Below the pieces are notes generated by a model, which saw only the letters and a program-made list of their open reading frames with translations, did not search any database and had not been told where the DNA came from. The translations under genes and the position numbers were made by a program. Positions 1 through 10,974 of a DNA stretch of 64,000 nucleotides are shown piece after piece (within the stretch, counting starts at the first letter, position 1; the number at the start of each line of letters is the position of its first letter). Source of the DNA: Rebecca billardiae RCC1528. Taxonomy: Eukaryota; Haptophyta. The stretch covers positions 186,001 through 250,000 of the forward strand of contig OZ251222.1 in NCBI GenBank assembly GCA_965240325.2. The letters are read 5' to 3'.

Positions 1-692
1 TACCCACATATCGGAACGAATTTGAATATATAGTGAGCCACATCCACGGTCAATATAAAGTGGGTAACCGTCGTTCTATATACGGGTAATTGTCTATATA
101 CAAAGTGGGTAATCTGCTCGATCTTGCTGTAGTTTGTTGGAGGTATCCGCGCACAGCATAGAGCCCCACTCTTTGCTTCATAAAATGGTTCGGTCGGGTG
201 TCAACGGTTGCCAATAAGTCATTCCGATCGCATGTCGCCATCTAGCCACCATAACCATCAAGTAACGCTTCGCAAAATCTCTATGTGACACTAGTGGCGC
301 GGCGCGCGCGCGCTCGGCCGCGCGACGGCACGCGGAGTAGGTTTTGAGGTCGAAACTTTTGCTCCGCCCCGATGGGACGCATTTATAGCGTCGATTCTGG
401 GTGAGAGACGAAATCTAGGACGCCATTCTGAGTGCGCCAGAACATCGCCCCAGTTGGGAGGGACCCACCTACTGCGCAGCTGTTCTGAGTGTTCACAGCG
501 CGGCGCAATGACCAATGTCCCTGACGGCCGACCCGCCCGACGCCCCGTCTGCCGTCATCATTCGACATACAGCCGCCGATCCAGATTGCAGACTCCAGTC
601 GTACGGATTAGCTGAGTTACACTAGCTAGTTTGGAGAGCACCTTGAGGACCGTTGGCCGTGGGAAGTCCTCTCGCCGTGCACGCGCCATCGG
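1..692. other. Intergenic, no gene seen
   Basis: No open frame here looks like a gene. The first 250 bases are AT-rich and the remainder is mixed. The motif AGTGGGTAA occurs twice (about 57-66 and 108-116). Its 3' end abuts the stop codon of the minus-strand dehydrogenase, so it should hold that gene's 3' UTR and poly(A) region. Confidence 0.5.
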
Positions 693-2402
693 CTACACGT
701 TTCCCCAGCAGACATACTTGGTCTCGAGGTACTCCTCGATGCCGAGCCGGTGGCCTGTCACGTGATCGAGGGCGCGCGCGACCGCGAGACGGTGTCATCC
801 GGTGAGGCGCGCGCGCGACGCAGCGCGCGCTGCTCGTGCGAGCCCCACGCGGGTCGCGAGCTCCGAGGTGTCAAGGCGCGGGCGCGGCGTTTGCCCACCT
901 TCGCGCCCCAGCCCAGATTCCTTGAAGCCTCCGAAGGGCGCCACCTCGGAGCTGATGATCCCCTCGTTCACTCCCACGATGCCGGCCTCGAGCGCCTCCG
1001 CAAAGCGCCACGCCCGGCTGATGTCCGACGTGCAAAAGTACGCGGCCAGGCCGGCGCGCGTGTCGTTGGCGAGCTCGAGCGCCTCCGCGTCGGATGCAAA
1101 GGTTGTGACTGGGATGAGCGGTCCGAAGGTCTCCTCGCTCCAACACCGCGCGCCAGCGTCCACGCCGCTGATCAGCGTGGGCGCGGCGAAGCCCGCGCCT
1201 TCAGACGCACTGCCGGCCGCGCGCAGCGCGGTCGCCGCTGGCTCGTCAAGGCCACCACACACAAGGCGGCCGCCGCGCGAGATGCAATCTTCGACGTGTG
1301 CCTTGAACTTGTCGTAGCCGGCCGCGTTGATGAGCGGGCCGATGGTGACGCCCTCCTCGAGCCCGTGCCCGAGCCGCTCCTGCTCCAGCAGCGCTCGCAC
1401 ACGCTCGCACAAGTCTGCGGCCACAGACTCGTGCACGAGCACGCGCGCGGGCGCGACGCACACCTGGCCGGCGTTGCGGACCTTGCCGATGACGAGCGCG
1501 CGCGCGGCGACCGCGAGGTCGGCGTCGGCGAAGACGACGAAGGGCGCGTTGCCGCCAAGCTCGAGAGCGACGCGCTTCACCTGCGGCGCGCACTGCGCGG
1601 CGAGCCGCTTGCCCACCGCCGTCGATCCGGTGAACGAGAGCATGCGTACGCGAGAGTCCTCGCACAGGGCGGCGCCCACCTCCGCGGCCCGCGCGCGAGA
1701 GCACGTGACCACCTTGAGCAGGCTAGCCGGCGCGCCCGCCTCCTCGAGGAGCAGGGCCTCAAGCGCGAGCGCCGTCAGCGGGGTCGCCTCCGCCGGCTTG
1801 AGCACGACGGGGCACCCGGCTGCGAGTGCGGGCGCCGCCTTGCGCGTCACCATCGCACAGGGGAAGTTCCACGGCGTGATGGCGGCCGCGACGCCGATCG
1901 GCTGCTTGAGTACGAGGAGGCGCCTGTCTGCTGTCGGCGCTTGAAGGATCTCACCGTGCACGCGCCGGGCCTCCTCGGCGTAGTACCGCACAAACGACGC
2001 CGCGTAGTCGACCTCCTTGCGAGCCTCACCGAGAGGCTTGCCCGACTCGAGGGTCATGATCGCCGCGAGGCTCTCGCGCTTGTCGAGGATGGCAGCGTAC
2101 CAGCGGTACAAGATGTCGGCACGATCGCCAGCGGTGCGCGAGCGCCATGCGGGCAGCAGCGCGTGAGCGCCGTCCACGGCCGCGACCGTGTCCGCGCGCG
2201 TGCTGTCCGGCACGTGTGCCACCGGCACGGCGGACGGACGCGCTGGGTCGACGACCTCGTACATGCCTGCGCCCGCAGGAGAGCTCACGCGAGCGAGAAG
2301 TTGCTGCGCGGCGGCCGGAAGCATGGCTGATGAGCTCGCCGTCGTGGTGAGAGCGAGAGCCGTGAGGATCGAGACGGGCATGCGACCCAATGCCGCGCGC
2401 AC
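693..2402 (-). CDS. Succinate-semialdehyde dehydrogenase-like aldehyde dehydrogenase, two exons
   Basis: An NAD(P)-dependent aldehyde dehydrogenase of the ALDH5/GabD type, which oxidises succinate semialdehyde to succinate in the GABA shunt. Exon 1 is 2402-899, intron 898-755 (GTGGGC donor, CAG acceptor, phase 1), exon 2 is 754-693; the product is 521 aa. Visible motifs are TPWNF (Asn179), Lys202 in VVLKPAE, the Rossmann-type GSTAVG (259-264), the general base Glu281 in ALELGG and the catalytic Cys315 in RNAGQVC. The intron was recognised because the reading stops matching the family after KESGLGREG. Splicing restores an SSADH-style C-terminus (LGIEEYLETKYVCWGNV, then TAG). The first ~26 residues are hydrophobic and Ser/Thr/Ala-rich and could be an organelle-targeting or signal peptide. 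Start is the first ATG; length is normal for the family. Exact aldehyde substrate is inferred from similarity only. Confidence 0.9.
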
Positions 2403-3158
2403 GTCCGCCCTCCGAGCGGAAGTCCCCTTGCTCCGAGCTTATTAATATTTTTGTTTACCCGTACAGCGCCGGGAGACTCACGGGAGACTCACTCAACTTT
2501 AATGGTCGGTCCCGGGCGCAAGGTTGGTGCGCAGGCGACAAGAATTGGCTCACATTTAGCGTCTCGGAGATCTCCTTCGGACACTCCGCGGGTTGGTTGC
2601 GCTCCGCTGCCGCCCGCGCGCGCTAAAATTCATTCTTTAAAATAGGGTTTTCAGTGCACGAAGAACCAAGCGAAGAACATGACTCCAACGGGCAAAAAAG
2701 AGCAAAATCAACAGATTTGCGGAGCTTCCCGTAGGCTATGAAGGGCACGGTGCAGGCGAGTGATGCGGGCGCTCCATGGCCATGTCGGCCGTCGCGGATG
2801 GCGTCAACGCACGCCACATGCTCAAGACACATGCTCACTCGCACACACTTGGGTTGGGCGGGGCGAGACCGCGCTCGCGCAGCCGATCGACACTCAACGA
2901 CGCTTGTGCGTTGCGACTGCTTTGACACAGCGAACGGCAGGGTGCAGACTCGAGATGTGAGGGTCATGCGGGCTTGGACTCGTAGCCAGTACCCACTGGC
3001 GGCAGCCTGCATGCCGCGCGTACTCGTCCGGACGCGAACTCGTACATCGAGCGGCCAAACTGCTGCGCGAGTCGCCGCCCCAAGTCACAAGCTCGCCATG
3101 GATCGCAGAGCCCGCGTAATCTCGGCGCTGTACGGTTACGGCCGGCATGCAGATCTAA
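2403..3158. promoter_or_regulatory. Intergenic region between divergent genes
   Basis: This lies between the start of the minus-strand dehydrogenase and the plus-strand DDT-domain gene, so it should contain both promoters. No TATA box or other element was identified with confidence. Part of it (about 3098-3200) could be a 5' exon of the DDT-domain gene. Confidence 0.4.
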
Positions 3159-3251
3159 AACGGGCCGACGACGACGACACCCCGAGACATTTTCAATTTT
3201 GAACGCCGTCAAGAGCGGGAGCAGGCTGATACTGCGCGCTTGCACGCGGCC

Positions 3252-4130
3252 ATGCAGGCGGACGGCGACCTCACAGCTGACGAGCTGCGCCGCGCGAGCG
3301 CGCCCGAGCTGGCCCAGGTGTTGCACTTCGTTCACTGCTTCAAGGATCGCCTTCTCCTACCGGCGGCTTCACCGACCGACCTCGTCCTCGCGGTCGCGGG
3401 CGATGACGTGAGTGATCAGGGGGATTTCCTAGCTCTTTCGTCGCCTCAGGCGAACATGACTTTCGAGCTCCATCGCGCGCTGCTCCGGAAGCTGCCACTC
3501 GTGTCCTCGGAGTACGACTGCCGGCGCGAGGTCGTTACGCGAACCAACTGGCAGCGTGCACTGCACGCCGCACTGCGCACGACGATTGGCGAGGATCTGC
3601 CCAAGTGCCCGTGCGCATGCAGCGAGCACATCTCCGATGACGACTTTGAGCTGATGGACCTGTGCGCCATGCAGCGTGTGCGTGTGCTGTGCGCGCTAAG
3701 CGATGCAGTCGTCGAGCATCGCTTCGCCCGCGAGATCGGCAAAGGCCAGTGGCCTGCGGGCGCGCGCACTCTGCCATGCGACCAACGCGAGGGCTTGCAC
3801 CTCGGCGGCGACGCCTGGTACTTCTCGGGGCCGCACGGCGCGCGACCCGCGCTCGTCATGCTCGGAACCGACACGAGCTTAGCCGGTGTGCCGCCGGAAA
3901 AGCTTGTCAAATGCGCGGAGATCAGTGCCCTCGAGCCTCGCACCGCCGAGCAGTCTCGCGTTGGTGAGGTGCGGCGCATGCGCCTCATCTCCGTCGAGGA
4001 TGAGGAGTTTCGAGCGGCCTGCGCGCGCCCGAAGGCGGCGCTTCTCGTTGCAAGCGAGACCATGGGCGAGTACGATACACCAGCAACTTCTCCACTTCCC
4101 CAAGGTGCGTCTGATTGCTCTGAAGACTGA
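3252..4130 (+). CDS. DDT/WHIM-like domain protein, 5' end uncertain
   Basis: The product resembles the DDT domain of chromatin-remodelling partners: a helical segment (about residues 12-80, AQVLHFVHCFKDRLLL, then a block with FELHRALLRKLP) followed by a region (about 125-190) like WHIM motifs, ending in GDAWYF, which resembles the G-x-YW-x-F end of WHIM2. Such proteins are nuclear and work with ISWI-type remodellers; that role is inferred. The first in-frame ATG is at 3252, but the frame stays open upstream to 3159 with coding-like sequence, and a CAG at 3222-3224 could be a splice acceptor. So the true start may lie in an upstream exon. The C-terminus is short and acidic. A CAAG/GTGCGT at about 4100 could be another donor, so the 3' end is also not certain. 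Confidence 0.55.
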   Translation: MQADGDLTADELRRASAPELAQVLHFVHCFKDRLLLPAASPTDLVLAVAGDDVSDQGDFLALSSPQANMTFELHRALLRKLPLVSSEYDCRREVVTRTNWQRALHAALRTTIGEDLPKCPCACSEHISDDDFELMDLCAMQRVRVLCALSDAVVEHRFAREIGKGQWPAGARTLPCDQREGLHLGGDAWYFSGPHGARPALVMLGTDTSLAGVPPEKLVKCAEISALEPRTAEQSRVGEVRRMRLISVEDEEFRAACARPKAALLVASETMGEYDTPATSPLPQGASDCSED

Positions 4131-4612
4131 CCAGACCCCACACTCCACACACAGATGACAGAGTCACTCAGTCAGGCATTATTCATTATTCAATCATTAT
4201 TATTGAAAGTAACGCGGGGCAGGAGCCGAAGCACGGACAGTTACTCGGCTAGCTTAAGCTCATTCGTTATCCGATTCGCACCGTATGACAGTGACAAGGA
4301 CGACGGGCGGCGGCGCTCCGCGCGCTCACGGCCCTGGCGGCTGGGCGGCTGGCCGGCGCCGGGCCGGCGGGCCGCGAGGCGCGAGGCGGCCGCCGAGCCC
4401 GCTCATCTAGGCCGCTCGCAGGCGGACGGCTGAATGAATCTTCCGACGGCGCAACCATCGGCGACGGCTGCATGGGCGTTGACAGTTGGCGGGCGTCAAT
4501 CTCGCCTGCCTGAGCAAGCTGTGTGCGTCTCTTATTCCGCGCATGGCGGTCAGTAATACAAGTAAATAAGTGAATTACGGACGTCCACCAGACCACCACT
4601 CATCGGCCCACG
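4131..4612. other. Intergenic spacer
   Basis: AT-richer spacer between two plus-strand genes, with a GC-rich island at about 4300-4430. It must hold the 3' UTR of the DDT gene and the promoter of the sulfotransferase-like gene. No specific element recognised. Confidence 0.4.
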
Positions 4613-5923
4613 ATGGCGGCCCTTCAGTGGGCACTCGTCTTAGTGGCCTTGCTGTGTTTTGATGGTGGCGCCGCAGCAGCGAGAACCGCTGCTGACACCA
4701 ACCAGCTCTGGGCGACAATCCACATCGGCCCGATGAAGACGGCTACGACGACGATCCAAAAAGCGCTCCTGGAAAACACGACGCTGCAGCGTATCGCTGT
4801 CGCCGAGGACAGGGTGGATGTTCCCTTTTCCGGCGCGCGAAGAGGTGAGCGCATGGAGAGCCTCTTTCCAAATGCTCGGCGGGAAGGAGCATTGCGGCAT
4901 ATCGGCTTGGCGGCAGCGCTCGCCACATTCAACCACACTCACGGCCTCCGACGTCTACACATACACCGCCAGGAGTGGGCAAGCTTTCAGAAGCAGGTGG
5001 ATGGCGCGAGGCGCGGCTTGCGTCACTTGCTGCTCTCAAGCGAATCATTTGGGCGCACCTTCGTCCCCCCCAAGCCATTGCTGGCAGCGCTGCGCCCCGC
5101 TTACCACGCCCACGTCGTGCTCGTCTACCGCCCCTTCTTCGAGTGGGTCCTCTCCATGTACGGGCAGCAGTACAGAACAGACGGGCACTCCCTCGCGGTG
5201 CCCAGGGAATTCGGCGCAGCTGCGCAGCGACACGTGCCGTTCGTCACGTGGATCAGCTCTGCAGCTGGACGCGAGCGCATCTCGACGCACTCGATTTGGG
5301 GCGTGCACGAGCGCTGGGCCAAGGCTGCTGCCCGCGGCGCGGGCGGGAGCGTGTCTGTGCTCAGCTTCCGCAGCGCCTCTGGGCCGCTGCTGCAGCGCTT
5401 CGTGTGCGGGCACATGCACGCACCCCATGCCTGCAGCTGGTTGAAACACGAAGCCGATGGCCAGTGGCTCGCGGCGCAGATCGCGCACAGGGGCCAGTCG
5501 TCCGTGCGCTCAGCGGTGGGTGATATTGTTTTTGCCGCTGCTCAGCGCGGCATCATGCGCGCTGCGCCTATGGACTTGGCAATGCGCGAGATAGTGGACA
5601 CGGCCGTGCACGCCTTCCACAAAGGCATGGTCCGCGCAGAGACAGGTGCCCGGTTGGAGCTGCCGCTCACGTGCTTGCCCGATGCCGAGCTTCAGTGGAT
5701 CTGGGAGTGGTCTCTTCGCCAGGAGAGGCGCTTTGCCCCCGACTCCCCGCCGGAGCAGCTGCGCGCGGAGTTCGACGAGAGTCGTCGGGAGATGGCCTTC
5801 TGCTCGGGTGACGCGAACGTGGCCTTGCTCAGTGGCGGCTCTGGCTGGGCTGCTGCGCTGCGTACATTATTCCCGATGGCGACGTTTCCTGGTATGGTCG
5901 CCACCCGGCAGTCGCCACCGTAG
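4613..5923 (+). CDS. Sulfotransferase-like protein with signal peptide
   Basis: A 436-aa protein with an N-terminal hydrophobic signal or signal-anchor (residues 3-24), consistent with a secretory-pathway sulfotransferase that would transfer sulfate from PAPS to a carbohydrate or other acceptor. The 5'-phosphosulfate loop is visible as HIGPMKTATTTIQ (37-49; family pattern G-P-K-T-G/A-T-T). The 3'-phosphate site is the segment VLVYRPFFEWVLSMYGQQYR (169-188), with Arg173 and Ser181. An SSE motif (142-145) precedes it, as in sulfotransferase_3-like families. It is a single exon as written. After the stop the next frame stays coding-like (PDGDVSWYGRHP and onward, to about 6089), so an unrecognised 3' intron or a frameshift may alter the C-terminus. 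Acceptor substrate unknown. Confidence 0.7.
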   Translation: MAALQWALVLVALLCFDGGAAAARTAADTNQLWATIHIGPMKTATTTIQKALLENTTLQRIAVAEDRVDVPFSGARRGERMESLFPNARREGALRHIGLAAALATFNHTHGLRRLHIHRQEWASFQKQVDGARRGLRHLLLSSESFGRTFVPPKPLLAALRPAYHAHVVLVYRPFFEWVLSMYGQQYRTDGHSLAVPREFGAAAQRHVPFVTWISSAAGRERISTHSIWGVHERWAKAAARGAGGSVSVLSFRSASGPLLQRFVCGHMHAPHACSWLKHEADGQWLAAQIAHRGQSSVRSAVGDIVFAAAQRGIMRAAPMDLAMREIVDTAVHAFHKGMVRAETGARLELPLTCLPDAELQWIWEWSLRQERRFAPDSPPEQLRAEFDESRREMAFCSGDANVALLSGGSGWAAALRTLFPMATFPGMVATRQSPP

Positions 5924-6359
5924 CGCACGAGCCCGAGGCCATCCGGACGCGGCGGCTCAAGGCCGTGCTCAAGCCATTCGACGATCGCGGTTCAGGCTAT
6001 GCTCTGCCACCAACGCCGACTTCGTGTCGACGATCGGGCACTGCCGACGACGAATCAGGAGACCTGCGCCGTCCTACCTGTGTCGTTAAATCATAGAATT
6101 CAGAGTAAGCTAGGCTTCGCATATATATAATCAGCCGACGAGCGCCACCTTACTGATTGCCTGAGACACGTGTATTTGCCACCCCCCCTGGGGGAGCCAA
6201 TGACGGGGCAGCCAGGGGCCGGGGCCCCAGCCGGGAGCCAATGAGAGGGCAGCCCCCAGGGGCCGAGAGCCAATGAGAGGCGAGGGTGGCAAACGCCCTC
6301 TGCGGCCGTCGCGCGCGGCTGGCGCAATTGTCTATAAGTAGGCGGTAGCACTAGCTCAC
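5924..6359. other. Spacer with three CCAAT-type repeats
   Basis: After the sulfotransferase-like stop, 6051-6100 is a 50-bp segment with an inverted ~90% identical copy at 22593-22642. Further on, GAGCCAATGA occurs three times (about 6193, 6235 and 6266) in a GC-rich context, resembling clustered CCAAT boxes. No downstream gene is evident before the satellite begins. Confidence 0.5.
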
Positions 6360-6944
6360 CGCCGGTCCGGCTGCCGCCGGGCAGTCCGGGGCCCGGCGGC
6401 CGCGGCGCCGGCCGCCAGAGGGGGCGGGGGCGGCGGGGCCGGGACGAGGGACGAGGGACGAGGGACGAGGGACGGCCGCCCGAGTCCGGGGCGCGAGTCC
6501 GGGCGGGGGCGCACGATGGCGGCGCGCCGCCATCGTGGCGCCAGCCCGCGCCCGCCGCCATCGCCGCCCGCCGCCGCACTCGCCGGTCCGGCTGCCGCCG
6601 GGCAGTCCGGGGCCCGGCGGCCGCGGCGCCGGCGCCAGAGGGGGCGGGGGCGGCGGGGCCGGGACGAGGGACGAGGGACCGGAGGGACGAGGGACGGCCG
6701 CCCGAGTCCGGGGCGCGAGTCCGGGCGGGGGCGCACGATGGCGGCGCGCCGCCATCGTGGCGCCAGCCGCCGCGCCCGCCGCCATCGCCGCCCGCGCCGC
6801 CGCTGACTCGCCGGTCCGGCTGCCGCCGGGCAGTCCGGGGCCCGGCGGCCGCGGCGCCGGCGCCAGAGGGGGCGGGGGCGGCGGGGCCGGGACGCCAGGG
6901 ACGAGGGACGAGCCACGAGGGACGAGGGACGGCCGCCCGAGTCC
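6360..6944. repeat. GC-rich ~220-bp satellite, left segment
   Basis: About 2.7 units of a very GC-rich tandem repeat. The core palindrome (26 bp, starting CACGATGGCGGCG) lies at about 6511 and 6733, a period of ~222 bp. Each unit also contains a run of the heptamer GACGAGG (3-4 copies). The array stops inside a unit at CGCCCGAGTCC (6944), where the 2,425-bp element begins. Confidence 0.9.
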
Positions 6945-7399
6945 CACCACGACGATTCCCCCACGGGGACGGCGGTCATTTTCGTGAGAATCTCAAACGA
7001 CTGTCCGTACCCGCATTTAAAAGGCACCAGCCTGAACCCTAAACAACCCGATTGTTAAAGAGGCGGCTCCTTTGGTAGGATACAACTCCAGCGGCTTGAA
7101 CAAGCCGCCTTTCAATCTGCCTGCCCAGTTCTCGATCGGCCGCGCCCCGGGGGCCCCCGGCCCGGGCGGCGGAAGGAGGCTCGGGGAGGGAGGGGAGGAT
7201 CAGGGCGGGAGCTGCCTCAACGTCAGGCGGCGGTTGGAGAGAAGGCGGCGGGGCGAGCGGCGCGGCGCAGGGCAGGCGCACACACCGCCCACACCGCCCG
7301 CATGGCGGGCGCGCGCGGGGCCGGTGGCACGGCTGCAGCGCGCGCGCACCGCAGGCCTTGATGTGCCCGAGCACACACACACTCGACGTCGCGCACGGT

Positions 7400-7564
7400 G
7401 CTGCAGCCGACCGACACCCAGCTCTGCGGATGTCTGACCCACGGCATCACGTACTGCACGAACACGTCGCGGCCCGTTAGCAACGCCTCGCGGAAGCCAT
7501 CGTACCGTGTGCCCTGCGACTTGTAGAACTGGACGTTGTGCGGCAGGCCGATCGTCGCCATCAC
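7400..7564 (-). pseudogene. Coding fragment inside the 2.4-kb element
   Basis: A minus-strand stretch starting at an ATG (MMATIGLPHNVQFYKSQ and onward, through VQYVMPWVRHPQSW) has coding-like composition. It then runs into CA/GT-rich sequence that could be an intron or degeneration. The family is not recognised. It may be a gene captured by the element or part of an element protein. Confidence 0.35.
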
Positions 7565-7840
7565 CTGCGCGCGTGCTGGGCCGGACGGCGCGACAGCGCG
7601 GGCGGTGGCGCGCGCGGGGGCGAGGCCAAGTCAGCAGGCATAAATATACAACTCCGGGCGCGGCGCGCGAGCCCCGCTGCCCCGAGCAAGGCGCGGGGGC
7701 GCAGCGCGCGCCGCGCGCGGCACGCCCACGCAGCATCGGCGTGACACGCTTGGCGTGCGTCGAATCCAAGCGTTGCTGCGGGCTGCCGCGCTCGCAGTTT
7801 AATCAGTACATCACCACGTTGCCATCGTTGCCATCTAGCA

Positions 7841-8297
7841 CAGCGCGAAGCTGCACCGCCCGCCGGCGGAGGCTGTGCCCACCCTCGTCGCGCGGTACAG
7901 CAAGATCCTGTGGTCCGTCCAACCCCAGTGACCCGTCCCCCACATCCGCGAGCAGCAGCACGCGGCGATCTTCGGGAGGCTGCTCACGCGCGTCGCAGCG
8001 CACTACCGAGCCGTGGACGCGACCAAGCGGACCGATATCCAGGTCGAGGCCAGCGCGCTCGACGTCACTGCCATCGGCCTCGTTGCTGAGGACCGCCAGT
8101 GTGTTGGCTGCGCGAGCTCGAGCTCCTATCTCATGTGCCGCTTGCCGCTCTGCGGCGCCGGCTGAGACTTCTTCGCGATCGCGTCTCTCACGGCGATCAA
8201 GCAAGGGCACGTGCTCGGCAGCTGGCGAGAGCAACACAGCGTCCGCGAGGTCAGCTGGGTTCTAGCTGCCAACGGCTTGCGCCCGCGCAACACCTGA
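7841..8297 (+). pseudogene. Degenerate ORF with two in-frame TGA codons
   Basis: One plus-strand frame reads as a coherent protein from about 7841 (PTLVARYSKILWSV) to TGA 8295-8297. It is interrupted by in-frame TGA at 7929-7931 and 8163-8165; spacing is a multiple of three throughout. It contains DRQCVGCASSSSYLMCRLPL, a Cys-rich segment that could bind a metal, and ends in KQGHVLGSW and VLAANGLRPRNT. A TAG also lies just upstream. CGA-to-TGA transitions would explain the stops; UGA recoding cannot be ruled out from sequence alone. Protein family unknown. Confidence 0.5.
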
Positions 8298-9369
8298 CCG
8301 CAACGAGCGTCTGCCGGCACGCCGGTGTGGACGCTCGACTTCCAGCACCATTTCAGATGCCATCAAGTCTAGGGAGCAGGCCGTGTGTAGCGAGTGCTAG
8401 AATAAGGCAGACCGCTAGCTGCACTGCGCCCAGCCGCGAGCGCAGTGGTGCCCGTACGCGGCGCTGCGGCACGCACGCGGTGTGCGCGAGCGCTGCGCGG
8501 GCCACCGGCGTGGCCCCGCTGCCCGGGCCGTCCACTCGGCCGCGTGGCGCGCCGCACCCGGCCGTCGCATGGACCCGGCGAGTGCCAGAGCCGGCGAGCA
8601 GTCGTCTACGCTACATCACGGGCCAAGCAGTGGGTAGTCGCGAGCACGATGGACCAAGACGATCTTGCGATGTGGGCGCAGCGACGGCAACCTCACTTGG
8701 CACGCATCGGCGGCCTGAGCCGCCGGAGTGAACAAAGTCACAGACAAGGGGATGCGTGCGCGGATGCGTGCGTTGGGCTCGGTGCATTCGCGCGTACATT
8801 CTGACACCCACGCCAGCTTCCTCTTCTCCTCCGGCGCACACTGCTTGGGCAGCGCGGGCGCCGTGTGGCGCGAGCACCACGAGCTCACAGTCTGGCTGAC
8901 TCGCGCGGCGTCGTGCCGTCTGCACGCACATGTGGCGCACACTACCTCGGGCGGTTCGAGCAATCCATGCGCGCACGCGAATACGCCATGGACGCCGCGT
9001 CTCTCCCCCGCCCGTTCGGCCCCCGCGCGGCCCTGACTCGACTCGCACCCGTCCGCCGAGACCCAGCCCACTGCCCGCCGACTACCGAGGCTTTGGCAGC
9101 GGCTCTCGCGCCGGGGCGCCCTTTGCCGGGACGCTCCTTGTGGAACGCGAAGGTCGAGGGGTAGGTGAATAGGGCGGGCGGAGGTGATTCGAGGAATTGA
9201 AGGAACGACTTCATCAAGTGCCACTAATGATTTGCACCCGCGCGAAATACGTACTTACATTACTCCGACGGTACCGCGAGTAGCTTTGTGAAATAGAGAT
9301 CGGGACGGAAACCGCCGATTCGAACTTCTCCAAAATGTCCGCCCCTCCCACCCGGGAATCGTCGTGGTG

Positions 9370-10770
9370 GGGGCGCGAGTCCGGGCGGGGGCGCACGATG
9401 GCGGCGCGCCGCCATCGTGGCGCCAGCCCGCGCCCGCCGCCATCGCCGCCCGCGCCGCCGCACTCGCCGGTCCGGCTGCCGCCGGGCAGTCCGGGGCCCG
9501 GCGGCCGCGGCGCCGGCGCCAGAGGGGGCGGGGGCGGCGGGGCCGGGACGAGGGACGAGGGACGAGGGACGAGGGACGGCCGCCCGAGTCCGGGGCGCGA
9601 GTCCGGGCGGGGGCGCACGATGGCGGCGCGCCGCCATCGTGGCGCCAGCCCGCGCCCGCCGCCATCGCCGCCCGCCGCCGCACTCGCCGGTCCGGCTGCC
9701 GCCGGGCAGTCCGGGGCCCGCCGGCGGCCGCGGCGCCGGCGCCAGAGGGGGCGGGGGCGGCGGGGCCGGGACGAGGGACGAGGGACGAGGGACGAGGGAC
9801 GGCCGCCCGAGTCCGGGGCGCGAGTCCGGGCGGGGGCGCACGATGGCGGCGCGCCGCCATCGTGGCGCCAGCCCGCGCCCGCCGCCATCGCCGCCCGCCG
9901 CCGCACTCGCCGGTCCGGCTGCCGCCGGGCAGTCCGGGGCCCGGCAGCCGCGGCGCCGGCGCCAGAGGGGGCGGGGGCGGCGGGGCCGGGACGAGGGACG
10001 AGGGACGAGGGACGAGGGACGGCCGCCCGAGTCCGGGGCGCGAGTCCGGGCGGGGGCGCACGATGGCGGCGCGCCGCCATCGTGGCGCCGCAGCCCGCGC
10101 CCGCCGCCATCGCCGCCCGCCGCCGCACTCGCCGGTCCGGCTGCCGCCGGGCAGTCCGGGGCCCGGCGGCCGCGGCGCCGGCGCCAGAGGGGGCGGGGGC
10201 GGCGGGGCCGGGACGAGGGACGAGGGACGAGGGACGAGGGACGGCCGCCCGAGTCCGGGGCGCGAGTCCGGGCGGGGGCGCACGATGGCGGCGCGCCGCC
10301 ATCGTGGCGCCAGCCCGCGCCCGCCGCCATCGCCGCCCGCCGCCGCACTCGCCGGTCCGGCTGCCGCCGGGCAGTCCGGGGCCCGGCGGCCGCGGCGCCG
10401 GCGCCAGAGGGGGCGGGGGCGGCGGGGCCGGGACGAGGGACGAGGGACGAGGGACGAGGGACGGCCGCCCGAGTCCGGGGCGCGAGTCCGGGCGGGGGCG
10501 CACGATGGCGGCGCGCCGCCATCGTGGCGCCAGCCCGCGCCCGCCGCCATCGCCGCCCGCCGCCGCACTCGCCGGTCCGGCGGCCGCCGGGCAGTCCGGG
10601 GCCCGGCGGCCGCGGCGCCGGCGCCAGAGGGGGCGGGGGCGGCGGGGCCGGGACGAGGGACGAGGGACGAGGGACGAGGGACGGCCGCCCGAGTCCGGGG
10701 CGCGAGTCCGGGCGGGGGCGCACGATGGCGGCGCGCCGCCATCGTGGCGCCAGCCCGCGCCCGACCGCGC
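9370..10770. repeat. GC-rich ~220-bp satellite, right segment
   Basis: Seven occurrences of the unit's palindromic core (starting about 9394, 9615, 9838, 10058, 10280, 10500 and 10720), spacing 220-223 bp, in the same orientation as the left segment. It is the continuation of the 6360-6944 array after the inserted element. All frames are largely open because the sequence lacks stops, but 220 is not a multiple of three, so no protein repeat can be encoded. Confidence 0.92.
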
Positions 10771-10974
10771 GGGCACGCGCCGGCCGCCCGGCCCCGCGCA
10801 TGGCTCCGCAGCGGGCCTACGGAGACGGTGAAGCCGAGCGCGATGGCGCACGGGAGGCGACGCGGCGCACGGGGCTGCACGCACGCGGCGCCGCGGCGGC
10901 GGGCCGGCCGCGGGCCGCGCGCACGGCGCGCGCGGTGGACAAATGGCGGCGGCGGGCGGCGGCGGCGGCAGGGC

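Larger units (their letters stand above)
6945..9369. mobile_element. 2,425-bp element with terminal inverted repeats
   Basis: The left end CACCACGACGATTCCC (6945-6960) is a perfect 16-bp inverted match to the right end GGGAATCGTCGTGGTG (9354-9369). Weaker inverted similarity continues inward for about 50 bp. The element splits the 220-bp satellite: joining 6944 to 9370 restores CGAGTCC-GGGGCGCG, exactly as in intact units, so no target-site duplication is visible. The interior has decayed coding traces on both strands and no recognisable intact transposase. Superfamily cannot be assigned. Confidence 0.75.

Noticed and set aside
750-2330. 526-codon plus-strand open frame opposite the dehydrogenase
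   Set aside because: It is the antisense shadow of a clear ALDH gene; high GC removes stops from the opposite strand.
9300-9330. tRNA-like GATTCGAAC motif near the element's right end
   Set aside because: No acceptor or anticodon stems could be fitted around it.
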